DNA of 64,000 bases from Clostridiales bacterium (GCA_004557125.1 SFET01000002.1:62001-126000); one strand, 5' to 3'; shown: positions 23,704 to 34,960, counted from the first letter of the stretch. Numbers and translations: made by a program. Notes: generated from the letters alone by a model not told the origin.

Positions 23704-24566
23704 GCTCCGGCCTCCCTTCCATGCAGCCGCAGAAGCTCTGCAAGGCTGATCTTCAATTCACGGCGGTCGCAGATCATATCCACGAAGCCCTTATCCAGAA
23801 GAAATTCGGAGCGCTGGAAGCCCTCCTTGAGCTTTTGGCGAATGGTCTGCTCGATGACCCGCGGGCCTGCAAAGCCGATCAGCGCGTCCGGTTCGGCGAT
23901 GATGATATCGCCCTCCATGGCAAAGCTCGCCATGACGCCGCCGGTGGTGGGATCTGTGAGCACCGAAATGTACAGTCCACCGTCGTCAGAATGTCGCTTG
24001 ACTGCGCCCGAGGTCTTTGCCATCTGCATCAGCGACAGCACACCCTCCTGCATCCGCGCACCGCCGGATACGCAAAAGCCGATCACCGGCAGCGAACGCG
24101 CACGCGCGAGCTCGAACAGGCGGGTAATCTTTTCGCCCACGGCGGTGCCCATGGAGCCCATGATGAAGGCGCCCTCCATGGCGAACAGGCAGGTCTGCAT
24201 GCCCTCGATCCGGCAAATACCGGTGAGCACGCCCTCGATCTCGCCGGACTGCTCCCGCGCCTGGGCGAGCTTGGCGGCATAGCCCTCGAAGTTGAGCGCG
24301 TCCTCCCCCGTGAGATCCGCCCACAGTTCCTCAAAGCTGCCCGCATCGGCGATCAGCTCGACGCGCCTGCGGGCACTCATGCGGAAGTGATGTCCACAGG
24401 ACGGACACACCCAGGCATTGTCCTGAAGATCCGCCGCCGCGCACATCTTCTTGCACTTCGGGCAGGAGGTATAGAGCTCCTCCGGGCTCTCCGGCTTGTT
24501 CTGCGCATTTGAACCCGCGTCCTCCAACTCGATGTTGGGCCGCCGGAACAATCGTCTGTTGAGCAT
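23700..24566 (-). CDS. accD: Acetyl-CoA carboxylase carboxyltransferase subunit beta
   Basis: The 288-residue subunit has the N-terminal zinc ribbon (CPKCKKMC and CPSCGHHF) and the carboxyltransferase core (SGGARMQEGVLSLMQMAKTS, DPTTGGVMASFAMEGDI, IGFAGPRVIEQTI). GGGAGG precedes the ATG. It lies three bases after accC and overlaps accA, consistent with equal expression of the two transferase subunits. Confidence 0.95.
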   Translation of the reverse strand: MLNRRLFRRPNIELEDAGSNAQNKPESPEELYTSCPKCKKMCAAADLQDNAWVCPSCGHHFRMSARRRVELIADAGSFEELWADLTGEDALNFEGYAAKLAQAREQSGEIEGVLTGICRIEGMQTCLFAMEGAFIMGSMGTAVGEKITRLFELARARSLPVIGFCVSGGARMQEGVLSLMQMAKTSGAVKRHSDDGGLYISVLTDPTTGGVMASFAMEGDIIIAEPDALIGFAGPRVIEQTIRQKLKEGFQRSEFLLDKGFVDMICDRRELKISLAELLRLHGREAGA

Positions 24567-24569
24567 CGC

Positions 24570-25901
24570 TTACCTCCCGTCCAGATATTCAGTGGTATAG
24601 GTTCCCTGCTGAAACGCGCGTTCCGCAATCAGATCGGACTGCATCCAACCGGTGTGCTCCACGCCCTCGATGACCATCTCGCACAGCGCCGCCTGCATCT
24701 TGCGAATCGCTTCGGCCCGCGTCGGCGCGTGCACGATCAGCTTGGCCACCATGGAATCGTAGAAGGGCGGAATCACATAATCCTGATACAGTGCCGTATC
24801 AAAGCGCACCATGGGGCCGCCCGGCACGTGCAGAAGCGTCACCTTGCCGGCGCAGGGGCGGAAATTTTCCGCCGGATTCTCCGCATTGATGCGGCATTCG
24901 ATGGCGTGGCCCCGCTGTGCGACGTCCCGCTGCGCAAAGGGCAGCTCCAGTCCTGCCGCAACGCGGATCTGCCACTTGACCAGATCCACGCCGGTCACCA
25001 TCTCCGTCACCGGATGCTCCACCTGCAGGCGCGTGTTCATTTCCATAAAATAGAACTGCTTGTCCTGGGTGAGCAGGAATTCCACCGTGCCGACGCCCTC
25101 GTAGCCCACCGCCTTTGCAGCGCGCACCGCAGCGTCCAGCATCTTCTCCCGCAGTTGGGGATCCACCGCCGGAGAGGGGCTCTCCTCGATCAGCTTCTGG
25201 TGCAGGCGCTGCATGGAGCACTCGCGCTCGCCCAGCGTGACCACATTCCCATGCGCGTCGCACAACAGCTGCACCTCGATGTGCTTGACATCCTGCAGCA
25301 GCTTCTCCATGTAGACCTCGCCGTCTCCGAAAGCGCTCTGTGCCTCCGCTCTGGCCGACAAATAGGCGTTCTCCAGTTCGTCGGTCTGGTTCACGCGACG
25401 AATGCCGCGTCCGCCGCCGCCGGAGCGCGCCTTGATCAGCAGCGGATAGCCGATGCGCTCCGCCTCGGAATGCAGCTGATCCATGCTCTCCACCAGATCG
25501 CAGCCCGGAACCACGGGCACGCCGGCCTCCTTCATGGTGCGCCGTGCCTCGTCCTTGTCGCCCATTCTGCGAATAACCTCCGCCGTCGGACCGATGAACT
25601 TGATGTTGCAGCTTTCGCACAGCTCTGCAAAGCGCGCATTCTCCGACAGCAGACCGTAGCCGGGATGGATGGCCTGCGCTCCGGTGACGATCGCTGCAGA
25701 GAGCACCGCAGGCATGTTCAGATAGCTGCCCGATGCGGGCGCGGGGCCGATGCACACGCTCTCGTCCGCGAGGGAAACGTGCAGCGCGTTTCGATCCGCT
25801 TCAGAAAAAACCGCCACCGTGGATATGCCCATCTCCTTGCAGGAGCGGATCACGCGCACGGCGATCTCCCCACGGTTGGCTATCAGAATCTTTGGAAACA
25901 A
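24570..25901 (-). CDS. accC: Acetyl-CoA carboxylase biotin carboxylase subunit
   Basis: AccC carboxylates biotin on AccB using ATP and bicarbonate. The 443-residue protein starts MFPKILIANRGEIAVRVIR and contains the ATP-grasp glycine loop KARSGGGGRGIRRV, GERECSMQRLHQKLIEE and the active-site FMEMNTRLQVEHPVTEM. The start codon is a TTG at 25901 with GGAGG seven bases upstream. It follows fabZ by 53 bases. Confidence 0.96.
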   Translation of the reverse strand: MFPKILIANRGEIAVRVIRSCKEMGISTVAVFSEADRNALHVSLADESVCIGPAPASGSYLNMPAVLSAAIVTGAQAIHPGYGLLSENARFAELCESCNIKFIGPTAEVIRRMGDKDEARRTMKEAGVPVVPGCDLVESMDQLHSEAERIGYPLLIKARSGGGGRGIRRVNQTDELENAYLSARAEAQSAFGDGEVYMEKLLQDVKHIEVQLLCDAHGNVVTLGERECSMQRLHQKLIEESPSPAVDPQLREKMLDAAVRAAKAVGYEGVGTVEFLLTQDKQFYFMEMNTRLQVEHPVTEMVTGVDLVKWQIRVAAGLELPFAQRDVAQRGHAIECRINAENPAENFRPCAGKVTLLHVPGGPMVRFDTALYQDYVIPPFYDSMVAKLIVHAPTRAEAIRKMQAALCEMVIEGVEHTGWMQSDLIAERAFQQGTYTTEYLDGR

Positions 25902-25954
25902 GTGGAAGCCTCCTGTCGCTCAAGCGCCGCAGGCCCATACCTGCGCGCGCCGCA

Positions 25955-26368
25955 TTACTGCGTAAGAATGAAGGAAAATTCGCCCGACACGCACAATTCG
26001 CCGTCCACGCGCGCCTCGCCGCGCACGACGTACACGTTCAGCTTCTGACGAATCAGCTCCGAGCGCATTTCAAGCGTATCGCCCGGACGCACCATGCGGC
26101 GGAAACGCACCTTGTCGATTCCGGCATAGTAGGCAATCTTGCCCTTGAGTGCATCCTGGAACAGCATACAGCTCGCCTGCGCGACGATCTCGCACTGCAC
26201 CACGCCCGGCATCACCGGATTTCCCGGGAAGTGGCCGTCGAAGAACCACTCGTCGCCCCGGGCATGGTACTTGCCGTAGGCTGCGCCGTCCTCGCCGAGC
26301 CAGGCTTCATCCAGCAGCAGCATGCTGTCGCGATGCGGCAGGATCTGCATGATCTCTTCTCGGTTCAT
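25955..26368 (-). CDS. fabZ: 3-hydroxyacyl-ACP dehydratase FabZ
   Basis: FabZ removes water from 3-hydroxyacyl-ACP in the elongation cycle. The 137-residue hot-dog-fold protein has ILPHRDSMLLLDE, the catalytic His in DGHFPGNPVMPGV and the catalytic Glu in QCEIVAQASCML. The ATG at 26368 has AGGAG upstream. Since FabA and FabM are not seen, unsaturated fatty acid synthesis cannot be assigned from this operon. Confidence 0.95.
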   Translation of the reverse strand: MNREEIMQILPHRDSMLLLDEAWLGEDGAAYGKYHARGDEWFFDGHFPGNPVMPGVVQCEIVAQASCMLFQDALKGKIAYYAGIDKVRFRRMVRPGDTLEMRSELIRQKLNVYVVRGEARVDGELCVSGEFSFILTQ

Positions 26369-26378
26369 AATTCCTCTC

Positions 26379-26819
26379 CTAACACAGCTTGAACAGCGGC
26401 TGGCCGTACTCCACCACATCGCCGTTGTTCACGCACACGTCTACGACCTCGCCGTCCATGTCGGCGGTCAGCTCGTTCATCAGCTTCATGGCCTCGATGA
26501 TGCACACCACATCGCCCTTTTTGACCTTGCTGCCGACCTGCACAAAGGGCGCGGCATCCGGCGAGGGCGAAGCGTAGAATACGCCCACCATCGGGCTCTT
26601 GATCTCCCGCATGCGGTTGAAATCCACGGTGGATTCTTCCCGGATTACGGGTTCCGGCGCCTCCATGATCGGAACCGGCGCAGCCACAGGCGCGGGCGCA
26701 ACCTGCTGCTGGCAGGCGCGCTCGATGCGGATGTGGTTGTCATTTTCGCTGATTTCCAGCGCGCTCAGCCCATTGTCGTGCACGATCTGGGCCAGCTCGC
26801 GAATCTGTTTGATGTTCAT
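26379..26819 (-). CDS. accB: Biotin carboxyl carrier protein of acetyl-CoA carboxylase
   Basis: The 146-residue protein has a conserved N-terminal helix (IKQIRELAQIVHDNGLSALEI), a Pro/Ala-rich linker (36-62) and the biotinyl domain with EAMKLMNE, whose Lys112 carries the biotin. The ATG at 26819 has GGAGGTGCGT just upstream; it overlaps the end of fabF by four bases. Confidence 0.95.
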   Translation of the reverse strand: MNIKQIRELAQIVHDNGLSALEISENDNHIRIERACQQQVAPAPVAAPVPIMEAPEPVIREESTVDFNRMREIKSPMVGVFYASPSPDAAPFVQVGSKVKKGDVVCIIEAMKLMNELTADMDGEVVDVCVNNGDVVEYGQPLFKLC

Positions 26820-28048
26820 ACGCACCTCCGAAGGGCGATGACGGCGTTGTGTCCGCCAAAGCCAAGGGAAACCGACAGTGCCGCCTCGGCCTGCACCTCA
26901 ACGGCCGCATTGGGCACGTAGTTGAGATCGCACTCAGGATCCGGCCGTTCCAGATGGATTGTCGGGAAGATCACGCCCCTGGACAGGCTCAGCGCGCAGA
27001 CGATGCACTCAATCGCGCCCGCCGCGCCCAGCATGTGGCCGGTCATGGACTTTGTCGAGCTGATCAGCGCATCGCGAGCCTTCTCCTCGCCCAGCGCCTT
27101 CTTGATGGCCATGGTCTCGATGGAGTCGTTCAGGTGCGTGCCGGTGCCATGGGCGTTGATGTACAGCGCACCCTCGGGGCAGTTCATCTCCTCATAGGCC
27201 TGACGGATCGCGCGCGCGCCGCCCTCGCCGTCGGATGCCGGTGCGGTGATGTGGAAGGCGTCGCAGGTGTTGCCGTAGCCGGCCAGTTCGGCGTAGATGT
27301 GCGCGCCGCGCTGAAGCGCGTGCTCGTACTCCTCAAGCACCACGATGCCCGCGCCCTCGCCCATGACGAAGCCGCCGCGGCGCTTGTCGAAGGGCAGGGA
27401 TGCCGCCTCGGGATCAGAGGACTCGGTCAGGGCCTTGCAGTTGGCGAAGCCGCCCACCGCCAACGCATTGATGGAGGCCTCGCTGCCGCCCGCGATGATC
27501 GCGTCGGCATAGCCGTGATGGATCGCGCGATAGGCCTCGCCGATGGTGTTGGTGGAAGTGGCGCAGGCCGTCACCACCGGAAGGCTCGGGCCCTTGCAGC
27601 CAAAGCGAATGGCAATGTTGCCCGCAGCGATGTTGGAAATCATCATCGGCACGAACAGCGGCGAAATGCGGGAGGGACCGCGCTTGAAGAGCTTGTCGCA
27701 CTCCGTGAGGATCGTGCTGATGCCGCCGATGCCGCTGCCCACATACACGCCCAGGCGCTCGGGATCCACCTTGCCCTCGATGCCGCTGTCGGCAACTGCC
27801 TGAATGGCCGCCGCCATGGCGTACTGGGTGAAGAGATCCATGCGCCGCGCATCGCCGCGGGCGATTCCGTGCTTCTCGGGATCAAATTCCTTGACCTCTG
27901 CCGCCACGGAAATCTTGGTGTCGGAAGGATCAAAGCGCGTAATCTTGCCGACACCGCACCTGCCGTTTTTCAGGCTCTCGAAGACCGACTCAATATCACA
28001 GCCGATGGGCGAGATCGCGCCCATGCCGGTAATGACAACTCTGTTCAT
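26816..28048 (-). CDS. fabF: 3-oxoacyl-ACP synthase II
   Basis: FabF condenses malonyl-ACP with the growing acyl chain. The 410-residue protein has the catalytic triad Cys162 (VTACATSTNTIGEAY), the first His in NAHGTGTHLND and the second in KSMTGHMLGAAG, plus the C-terminal GFGGHNAV. An AGGAGG site precedes the ATG. It is separated from fabG by 54 bases carrying a hairpin. Confidence 0.96.
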   Translation of the reverse strand: MNRVVITGMGAISPIGCDIESVFESLKNGRCGVGKITRFDPSDTKISVAAEVKEFDPEKHGIARGDARRMDLFTQYAMAAAIQAVADSGIEGKVDPERLGVYVGSGIGGISTILTECDKLFKRGPSRISPLFVPMMISNIAAGNIAIRFGCKGPSLPVVTACATSTNTIGEAYRAIHHGYADAIIAGGSEASINALAVGGFANCKALTESSDPEAASLPFDKRRGGFVMGEGAGIVVLEEYEHALQRGAHIYAELAGYGNTCDAFHITAPASDGEGGARAIRQAYEEMNCPEGALYINAHGTGTHLNDSIETMAIKKALGEEKARDALISSTKSMTGHMLGAAGAIECIVCALSLSRGVIFPTIHLERPDPECDLNYVPNAAVEVQAEAALSVSLGFGGHNAVIALRRCV

Positions 28049-28071
28049 AGTACCTCCTGATGAAGCGGCCG

Positions 28072-28090
28072 GCTCCGCGCGAAGCGGAGC
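28072..28090 (-). promoter_or_regulatory. Small intercistronic hairpin between fabG and fabF
   Basis: GCTCCGC (28072-28078) pairs with GCGGAGC (28084-28090) around a 5-base loop. There is no U tract; it may tune expression or mRNA decay. Confidence 0.45.
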
Positions 28091-28102
28091 GGCGCGCGCT
28101 TC

Positions 28103-28840
28103 TTATATATACATGCCGCCGTCCACCTTGAGGACGCAGCCGGTGATGTAGCCCGCCTCGTCGCTGGCCAGGAAGCGCACGGCGTTGGCAACGTCCTCAG
28201 GGCGGCCCATGCGGCCCATGGGAACCTGCGCGACGCCCGCTTTCAGCGCGGCTTCGTTCATGGAGCGGGTCATGTCCGTCTCGATGAAGCCCGGCGCGAC
28301 GGCGTTTACGGTGATGCCGCGGGAAGCAACCTCCCGGGCGATGGTCTTGGTCAGTCCGATAAGGCCCGCCTTGCTGGAGGCGTAGTTGGCCTGACCGGCG
28401 TTGCCCATCATGCCGGAGACCGAGGAAATGTTGATGATGCGGCCCGACCTGCGGCGCAGAAAGCCCGGCAGACAGGCGTGGATCATGTTGAATGCGCCGG
28501 TGAGGTTCGTGTCCAGCACCGCGCGGAAGTTCTCGGCGCTCATGCGCATGGCCAGGCCGTCGCGCACGATGCCCGCATTGTTGACCAGGATGTCCGGCAG
28601 GCCCAGCTCATCGCAGACCTGCTTGAAGGCCGCGGCAACCTGGTTTTCATCGGACACGTCGCACTGCACGCAGATTGCGCGCACGCCCAGACCCTGCAGC
28701 TGCTGAACGGTCTCCTCCGCAGCGTCCTTGCGGCCCGCATAGAACACCGCAACATCGCAGCCAGCTTCGGCGAGCTTCAATGCGATGGCGCGGCCAATGC
28801 CGCGGGAGCCGCCCGTTACCAGCGCGATCTTACCCTTCAT
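28103..28840 (-). CDS. fabG: 3-oxoacyl-ACP reductase
   Basis: FabG reduces 3-oxoacyl-ACP with NADPH. The 245-residue short-chain dehydrogenase has the cofactor loop TGGSRGIGRAIA, NNAGIVRD, the catalytic Ser in NISSVSGMMGN and the Tyr/Lys pair in ANYASSKAG. It overlaps fabD by 11 bases. Confidence 0.96.
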   Translation of the reverse strand: MKGKIALVTGGSRGIGRAIALKLAEAGCDVAVFYAGRKDAAEETVQQLQGLGVRAICVQCDVSDENQVAAAFKQVCDELGLPDILVNNAGIVRDGLAMRMSAENFRAVLDTNLTGAFNMIHACLPGFLRRRSGRIINISSVSGMMGNAGQANYASSKAGLIGLTKTIAREVASRGITVNAVAPGFIETDMTRSMNEAALKAGVAQVPMGRMGRPEDVANAVRFLASDEAGYITGCVLKVDGGMYI

Positions 28841-29753
28841 GGACGATTCCCTCCCTCAGCTTCTCGATGTCCTCCGGTTTCTCCACATTGAACACGCGCA
28901 CATCGGAACTGGTCTTGCGAATCAGGCCCGAGAGGGTCTTGCCCGCGCCCAGCTCGACAAAGGTATCCACGCCCGCGGCGATCATGTTTTCGATGGTCTG
29001 CTGCCAGCGCACCGGATTGCAGATCTGCTTCGTCAGCAGCTCCGCGCCGTCTTTGCCGTAGGGCTGCGCGTTCAGGTTGGCGTAGAGCGGAATTTCCGTT
29101 CTGTTGAGCGGACGATCCTTCAGGTATTCTGCCAGCTCTGCGGACGCGTCGCCCATCCAGGGCGTGTGGAACGCACCGCCCACCTTCAGGCGCATCATGC
29201 GGCCGCGTGCCGCCGTGACCTTCTCGCTCAGTGCATCGAAGATTTCCGATGCGCAGGCCACCACGGTCTGGCCCGGGCAGTTGTAGTTGACCGGATAGGC
29301 CTGATTCGGAAATTCGCGGCAGATTGCCTCCACCTGCTCCGGCGTCAGGCGCAGCACAGCGCCCATCGCGCCGCTGACCTTCTCCGCACAGGCCTGCATG
29401 GCCTCGCCACGGCGAACCACGAAGCGGAAGGCGTCCTCCAGGGCCATGGCTCCCGCAAAGCCCACCGCTGCGACCTCGCCCAGCGAGAAGCCCGCGCAGC
29501 AGTCCGCCTGCACGCCGGCCTCCACAGCTGCGGCAGCGCAGGCGCTGTCCACAGCAAACAGGCAGGGCTGGGTATTGACGGTCCTTGCCAGATCCTCTGC
29601 GCTTCCATTGAAGCACATCTCCAGCGTGCCGGGGCGGATGGCCTCCAGACGGTCAAAGACCTCCCGGGCAGCCTTCGACTGCTCGTAGAGCTCCTTGCCC
29701 ATGCCCGGAACCTGCGCGCCCTGGCCTGCAAATACAAATGCTACCGAACCCAT
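28830..29753 (-). CDS. fabD: Malonyl-CoA:ACP transacylase
   Basis: FabD loads malonate onto ACP. The 307-residue protein has FAGQGAQVPGMG, the nucleophile Ser90 in GFSLGEVAA and catalytic His196 in GGAFHTPWM. The start at 29753 has GGAGGG upstream and lies 13 bases inside fabK; the frame remains open well beyond it, but that upstream part is a shadow of fabK. Confidence 0.96.
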   Translation of the reverse strand: MGSVAFVFAGQGAQVPGMGKELYEQSKAAREVFDRLEAIRPGTLEMCFNGSAEDLARTVNTQPCLFAVDSACAAAAVEAGVQADCCAGFSLGEVAAVGFAGAMALEDAFRFVVRRGEAMQACAEKVSGAMGAVLRLTPEQVEAICREFPNQAYPVNYNCPGQTVVACASEIFDALSEKVTAARGRMMRLKVGGAFHTPWMGDASAELAEYLKDRPLNRTEIPLYANLNAQPYGKDGAELLTKQICNPVRWQQTIENMIAAGVDTFVELGAGKTLSGLIRKTSSDVRVFNVEKPEDIEKLREGIVHEG

Positions 29754-30688
29754 TTGGTTCCCTCCGACAGCAGCTTCTCCGCCTCGGCGAACATCTCGCG
29801 GATGATCTCGGCGGCGGGCTGCTCCTTCTTGACGATTGCGGCGATCTGGCCGGCCATGATGGTGCCGCGCTCCATATCGCCCTCGACGGCGGCCTTGCGC
29901 AGCGCACCCGCGCCGAACTTCTCGATCTCCTCGTTCGTGCGCGTGGAATCGTACTCCATCGCGCCCATGTCGCGGGAGAAGGGGTTCTTCAGGCAGCGCA
30001 CCGGATGGCCCAGGCGCTTGCCGGTGACGACGGTGTCGATGTCGCGCGCGGCAAGGATCTTCTGCTTGTAGTTGGGGTGCACCTGGCACTCCTCAGCGAC
30101 GAGGAAGCGGGTGCCCACCTGCACGCCCTGCGCGCCCAGCATGAATGCCGCAGCCACGCCGCGTCCGTCGGCGATGCCGCCGGCGGCCAGCACGGGGATG
30201 TCTACCGCGTCCACCACCTGGGGGACCAGGGTCATGGTGGTCAGCTCGCCCACGTGGCCGCCGGATTCGCAGCCCTCGGCGATAACCGCCGTCGCACCCT
30301 CGCGCGCCACGCGCTTGGCGATGGCCGTGGAGGGAACCACAGGAACCACCTTGATGCCCGCAGGGACCCACTCCTTCATGTAAATGCCGGGCAGGCCTGC
30401 GCCAGTGGTGACCACCGGAACCTTCTCCTCGAGCACCACCTTCGCGACCTCCGCCGCAAAGGGACTCATGAGCATGACGTTCACGCCGAAGGGCTTGTCC
30501 GTCAGCTCGCGGCAGGCACGAATCTCCTGGCGCAGGTAATCGCCGGGCGCGTTCATCGCGGAGATGATGCCCAGACCGCCCGCATTGGAGACCGCTGCGG
30601 CCAGCTTGTGCTCGCTCACCCATGCCATGCCGCCCTGAAAGATCGGATATTCAATGCCAATCCGATCACAGATGTCGGTATGAATCAT
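29741..30688 (-). CDS. fabK: Enoyl-ACP reductase II (FMN-dependent)
   Basis: FabK performs the last reduction of each cycle and replaces FabI, which makes such organisms insensitive to triclosan-type FabI inhibitors. The 315-residue TIM-barrel flavoprotein starts with IEYPIFQGGMAWVSEHKLAAAVSNAGGLG and has EGCESGGHVGELTTM and VLAAGGIADGRGVAAAFMLGA. It overlaps acpP by four bases. Confidence 0.95.
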   Translation of the reverse strand: MIHTDICDRIGIEYPIFQGGMAWVSEHKLAAAVSNAGGLGIISAMNAPGDYLRQEIRACRELTDKPFGVNVMLMSPFAAEVAKVVLEEKVPVVTTGAGLPGIYMKEWVPAGIKVVPVVPSTAIAKRVAREGATAVIAEGCESGGHVGELTTMTLVPQVVDAVDIPVLAAGGIADGRGVAAAFMLGAQGVQVGTRFLVAEECQVHPNYKQKILAARDIDTVVTGKRLGHPVRCLKNPFSRDMGAMEYDSTRTNEEIEKFGAGALRKAAVEGDMERGTIMAGQIAAIVKKEQPAAEIIREMFAEAEKLLSEGTKWVR

Positions 30689-30906
30689 GCTTTCGCCTCG
30701 TCAATCTTGGCGACCAGCGCCTTCATGTCCTTGACCTCGGGATCCAGCTCAATGCTGATGCCCATCTCGTCCTCGATCTGCATCACCAGATCCGCAACGT
30801 CCAGAGAGTCCAGAGCCAGATCCTCGAAGGTGGAGTCCATGGTGATGGTGGCAACGTCGATTCCCTTGTAATCCGCCAGCTTGGCAGCGATGGTCTCAAA
30901 AGTCAT
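30685..30906 (-). CDS. acpP: Acyl carrier protein
   Basis: The 73-residue acidic protein carries growing acyl chains on a phosphopantetheine attached to Ser34 in LALDSLDVADLVM. Size and composition are typical. It has a GGAGG site and lies 52 bases after fabH. Confidence 0.96.
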   Translation of the reverse strand: MTFETIAAKLADYKGIDVATITMDSTFEDLALDSLDVADLVMQIEDEMGISIELDPEVKDMKALVAKIDEAKA

Positions 30907-30958
30907 GATTGGTTCCTCCTCAATTCTCAGCTTGTTTGTTTATATCTGGAAAGGGAAA

Positions 30959-31915
30959 TTATTCCCTGGTCCATTCAAGAATACAGGCGCCGGTGGTCAA
31001 GCCCGCACCGAAGGCGCTCATGGCCAGCAGGTCGCCCTTGTGGAAGCGGCCCTTGCGGTTCTCCTCGTCCAGCAGAATCGGAATGCTGGCGGAGGAGGTG
31101 TTGCCGCGCACCGCGACGTTTGTCGGGAACTTCTCCTCCGGCTGCTTCAGGCGCGTGCGCACGGCATCCACAATGCGCTTGTTTGCCTGGTGCAGCAGGA
31201 AGTGATCGATCTCATCGATGGCAACGTTTGCATCCTCCGCCACGCGCTTGAGATCGCCAAAGGAATGGGACACGGCGAACTTGTAGATCTCCGGGCCGTC
31301 CATGTACAGGCCCTGCATCTCCTCGCCGTGCTGGGTAAACGGGCTGTTGCCCGAGTGCACGTTGAAGTAGAGGGGCGTTGCATTGCCGTCGCTGGTGAGG
31401 TTGGCGTGGAAGCGGGCCTCGCCGCCGTCCAGCACCACCGCGCCCGCACCGTCGCCGAAGAGCACGCAGGTGGAGCGGTCGGTCCAGTTGGCAATGCGGC
31501 TCATGCTTTCGGCACACACCACCAGCATGTGCTTCGCCTTGCCCGCCTTCAGATAGGCGTCCGCCAGGTCCAGCGCATAGATGAAGCCGGAGCACGCGCC
31601 GTTGATGTCCACTGCGGGGCAAGTTGCGCCGATCTCCTTTTGCAGCAGGCAGGCCAGCGACGGCGTGACCGTGTCCGCCTGCACCGTGGAGCACAGGATG
31701 TAATCCACATCTCCAGCCGTCAGACCGGCGTTCTCCAGCGCGTGCTGCGCTGCCTGCACGCCCAGCTGCAGCACCGTCTCATCCGTCATGATCTGCCGCG
31801 AACAGATGCCCGTGCGCGTACGGATCCATTCGTCGCTCGTATCCAGAAATTCCGTCAGACGCTCATTTTCCAGCGTGAATGCCGGCAGAGCGCTGCCCGT
31901 TCCCAGAATTCTCAT
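30959..31915 (-). CDS. fabH: 3-oxoacyl-ACP synthase III
   Basis: FabH starts fatty acid synthesis by condensing acetyl-CoA (or a branched acyl-CoA) with malonyl-ACP. The 318-residue protein has Cys108 in NGACSGFIYALD, His242 in LLHQANKRI and Asn272 in RGNTSSASIP, the full Cys-His-Asn triad. The ATG at 31915 lies three bases after the marR stop and has AAGGAAG upstream; the longer open frame covers marR. Confidence 0.96.
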   Translation of the reverse strand: MRILGTGSALPAFTLENERLTEFLDTSDEWIRTRTGICSRQIMTDETVLQLGVQAAQHALENAGLTAGDVDYILCSTVQADTVTPSLACLLQKEIGATCPAVDINGACSGFIYALDLADAYLKAGKAKHMLVVCAESMSRIANWTDRSTCVLFGDGAGAVVLDGGEARFHANLTSDGNATPLYFNVHSGNSPFTQHGEEMQGLYMDGPEIYKFAVSHSFGDLKRVAEDANVAIDEIDHFLLHQANKRIVDAVRTRLKQPEEKFPTNVAVRGNTSSASIPILLDEENRKGRFHKGDLLAMSAFGAGLTTGACILEWTRE

Positions 31916-31917
31916 TG

Positions 31918-32388
31918 CTATTCTTCCTTTCCATCGATGCATTCGTTGACGCCCTCCTCCAGGAAGGCGTTCATCTTCTTCAGGCCCGAGGCGATCGCCT
32001 CGCGCTCCGCTTGAGAAAGATCCTTTGTAATCGCACGCACCATCTTTCGATGAAAGAAGCGGTGCGCCACCTCTGCGCGATGCCCCTCATTGGTCAGTTG
32101 GATGAGCACGCGGCGTCCATCCTCGCTGCAGCGGTCCTTAGTAATGAAGCCCTTGCGCTCGAGGCGCTTGACCATGGCCGTCGCAGAGGGCGGCTTGATC
32201 CCCAGATCCAGCGCGAGATCCGTAATGGTCGCGCCTTCGCGTTGCTTGCCGATGCTCTCGAGCATGTGCATCTCGTGCAGGCTCAGCGCATCATCGCTCA
32301 ATTTGCGCAGCATAATTTCCTCCACCTTGCAGATCGAGCGATAGGTGGTTGTCAGCATTTCATTGAGCGCCTGCAAAAAAGGATCCAT
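31918..32388 (-). CDS. fabT: MarR family regulator of fatty acid synthesis (FabT-like)
   Basis: FabT is the MarR-type repressor of fab operons in many Firmicutes and uses long-chain acyl-ACP as corepressor. The 156-residue protein has the winged helix LSLHEMHMLESIGK, TDLALDLGIKPPSATAMVKRLERKGF and the wing RCSEDGRRVLIQLTNEG. It is the first gene of the operon, and a TTTGT-CTA-ACAAA dyad, similar to FabT sites, overlaps its promoter, so it is probably autoregulated. The assignment to FabT rests on position and operator, not on a unique motif. Confidence 0.85.
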   Translation of the reverse strand: MDPFLQALNEMLTTTYRSICKVEEIMLRKLSDDALSLHEMHMLESIGKQREGATITDLALDLGIKPPSATAMVKRLERKGFITKDRCSEDGRRVLIQLTNEGHRAEVAHRFFHRKMVRAITKDLSQAEREAIASGLKKMNAFLEEGVNECIDGKEE

Positions 32389-32410
32389 CTGGTCGGCTCC
32401 ATTTCTTTAG

Positions 32411-32451
32411 TTTGTCTAACAAATTATATTTCCCACATTTGGGTTTGTCAA
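32411..32451 (-). promoter_or_regulatory. Promoter and MarR-type operator of the fab operon
   Basis: Minus strand TTGACA (32446-32451), 17 bases, TATAAT (32423-32428). The dyad TTTGT-CTA-ACAAA (32411-32423) touches the -10 box and covers the expected start site, which is where a repressor such as FabT would act. Confidence 0.8.
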
Positions 32452-32537
32452 GCACTTTTCGCAGAAGTCGCAGTTATTTATGTCCTGATTTTGTGCAGTT
32501 TTCTTCATTATGTCTGCGGAATTCTCGCAATAAGAAC

Positions 32538-32562
32538 AGGCCGTGCGCTTTTTGCACGGCCT
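32538..32562 (-). terminator. Terminator-like hairpin after the pyrophosphatase gene
   Basis: A perfect 9-bp stem AGGCCGTGC/GCACGGCCT (32538-32546, 32554-32562) follows the stop by about 55 bases; the tract after it on the minus strand is GTTCTTATTG, a weak U run. Confidence 0.6.
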
Positions 32563-32617
32563 GCCTGCTAAAAGAGATTTGGTGGAAAACCTTAATTCAA
32601 GGGGAAATCCCCCGGAA

Positions 32618-34747
<2,130 letters not shown>

Positions 34748-34951
34748 AGTTTTTCCCTCCATTTTCCTTTGTTTACCGGTGCGGATTGACATTTTCTCCG
34801 CAGCAGCACTGTATGATTCCTTCGAGTTTTCCCCGCCATTTTTGCGCCGCAGAAAAACCCGAATCACAGTTATTGTACAACAAAGACTTGCTAATTTTCC
34901 GGAAAGAAATCCCCTTTTGTGCATAGAATCCGGAAAGCCGGCGCAAATCTG

Positions 34952-34960
34952 TGTTATAAT
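34952..34960 (+). promoter_or_regulatory. Extended -10 promoter for the KdpD/E-like pair
   Basis: TGTTATAAT (TG at 34952, TATAAT at 34955-34960) lies about 40 bases before the start codon. No good -35 box is visible, as is usual for extended -10 promoters. A clear hppA promoter on the other strand was not found. Confidence 0.55.
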
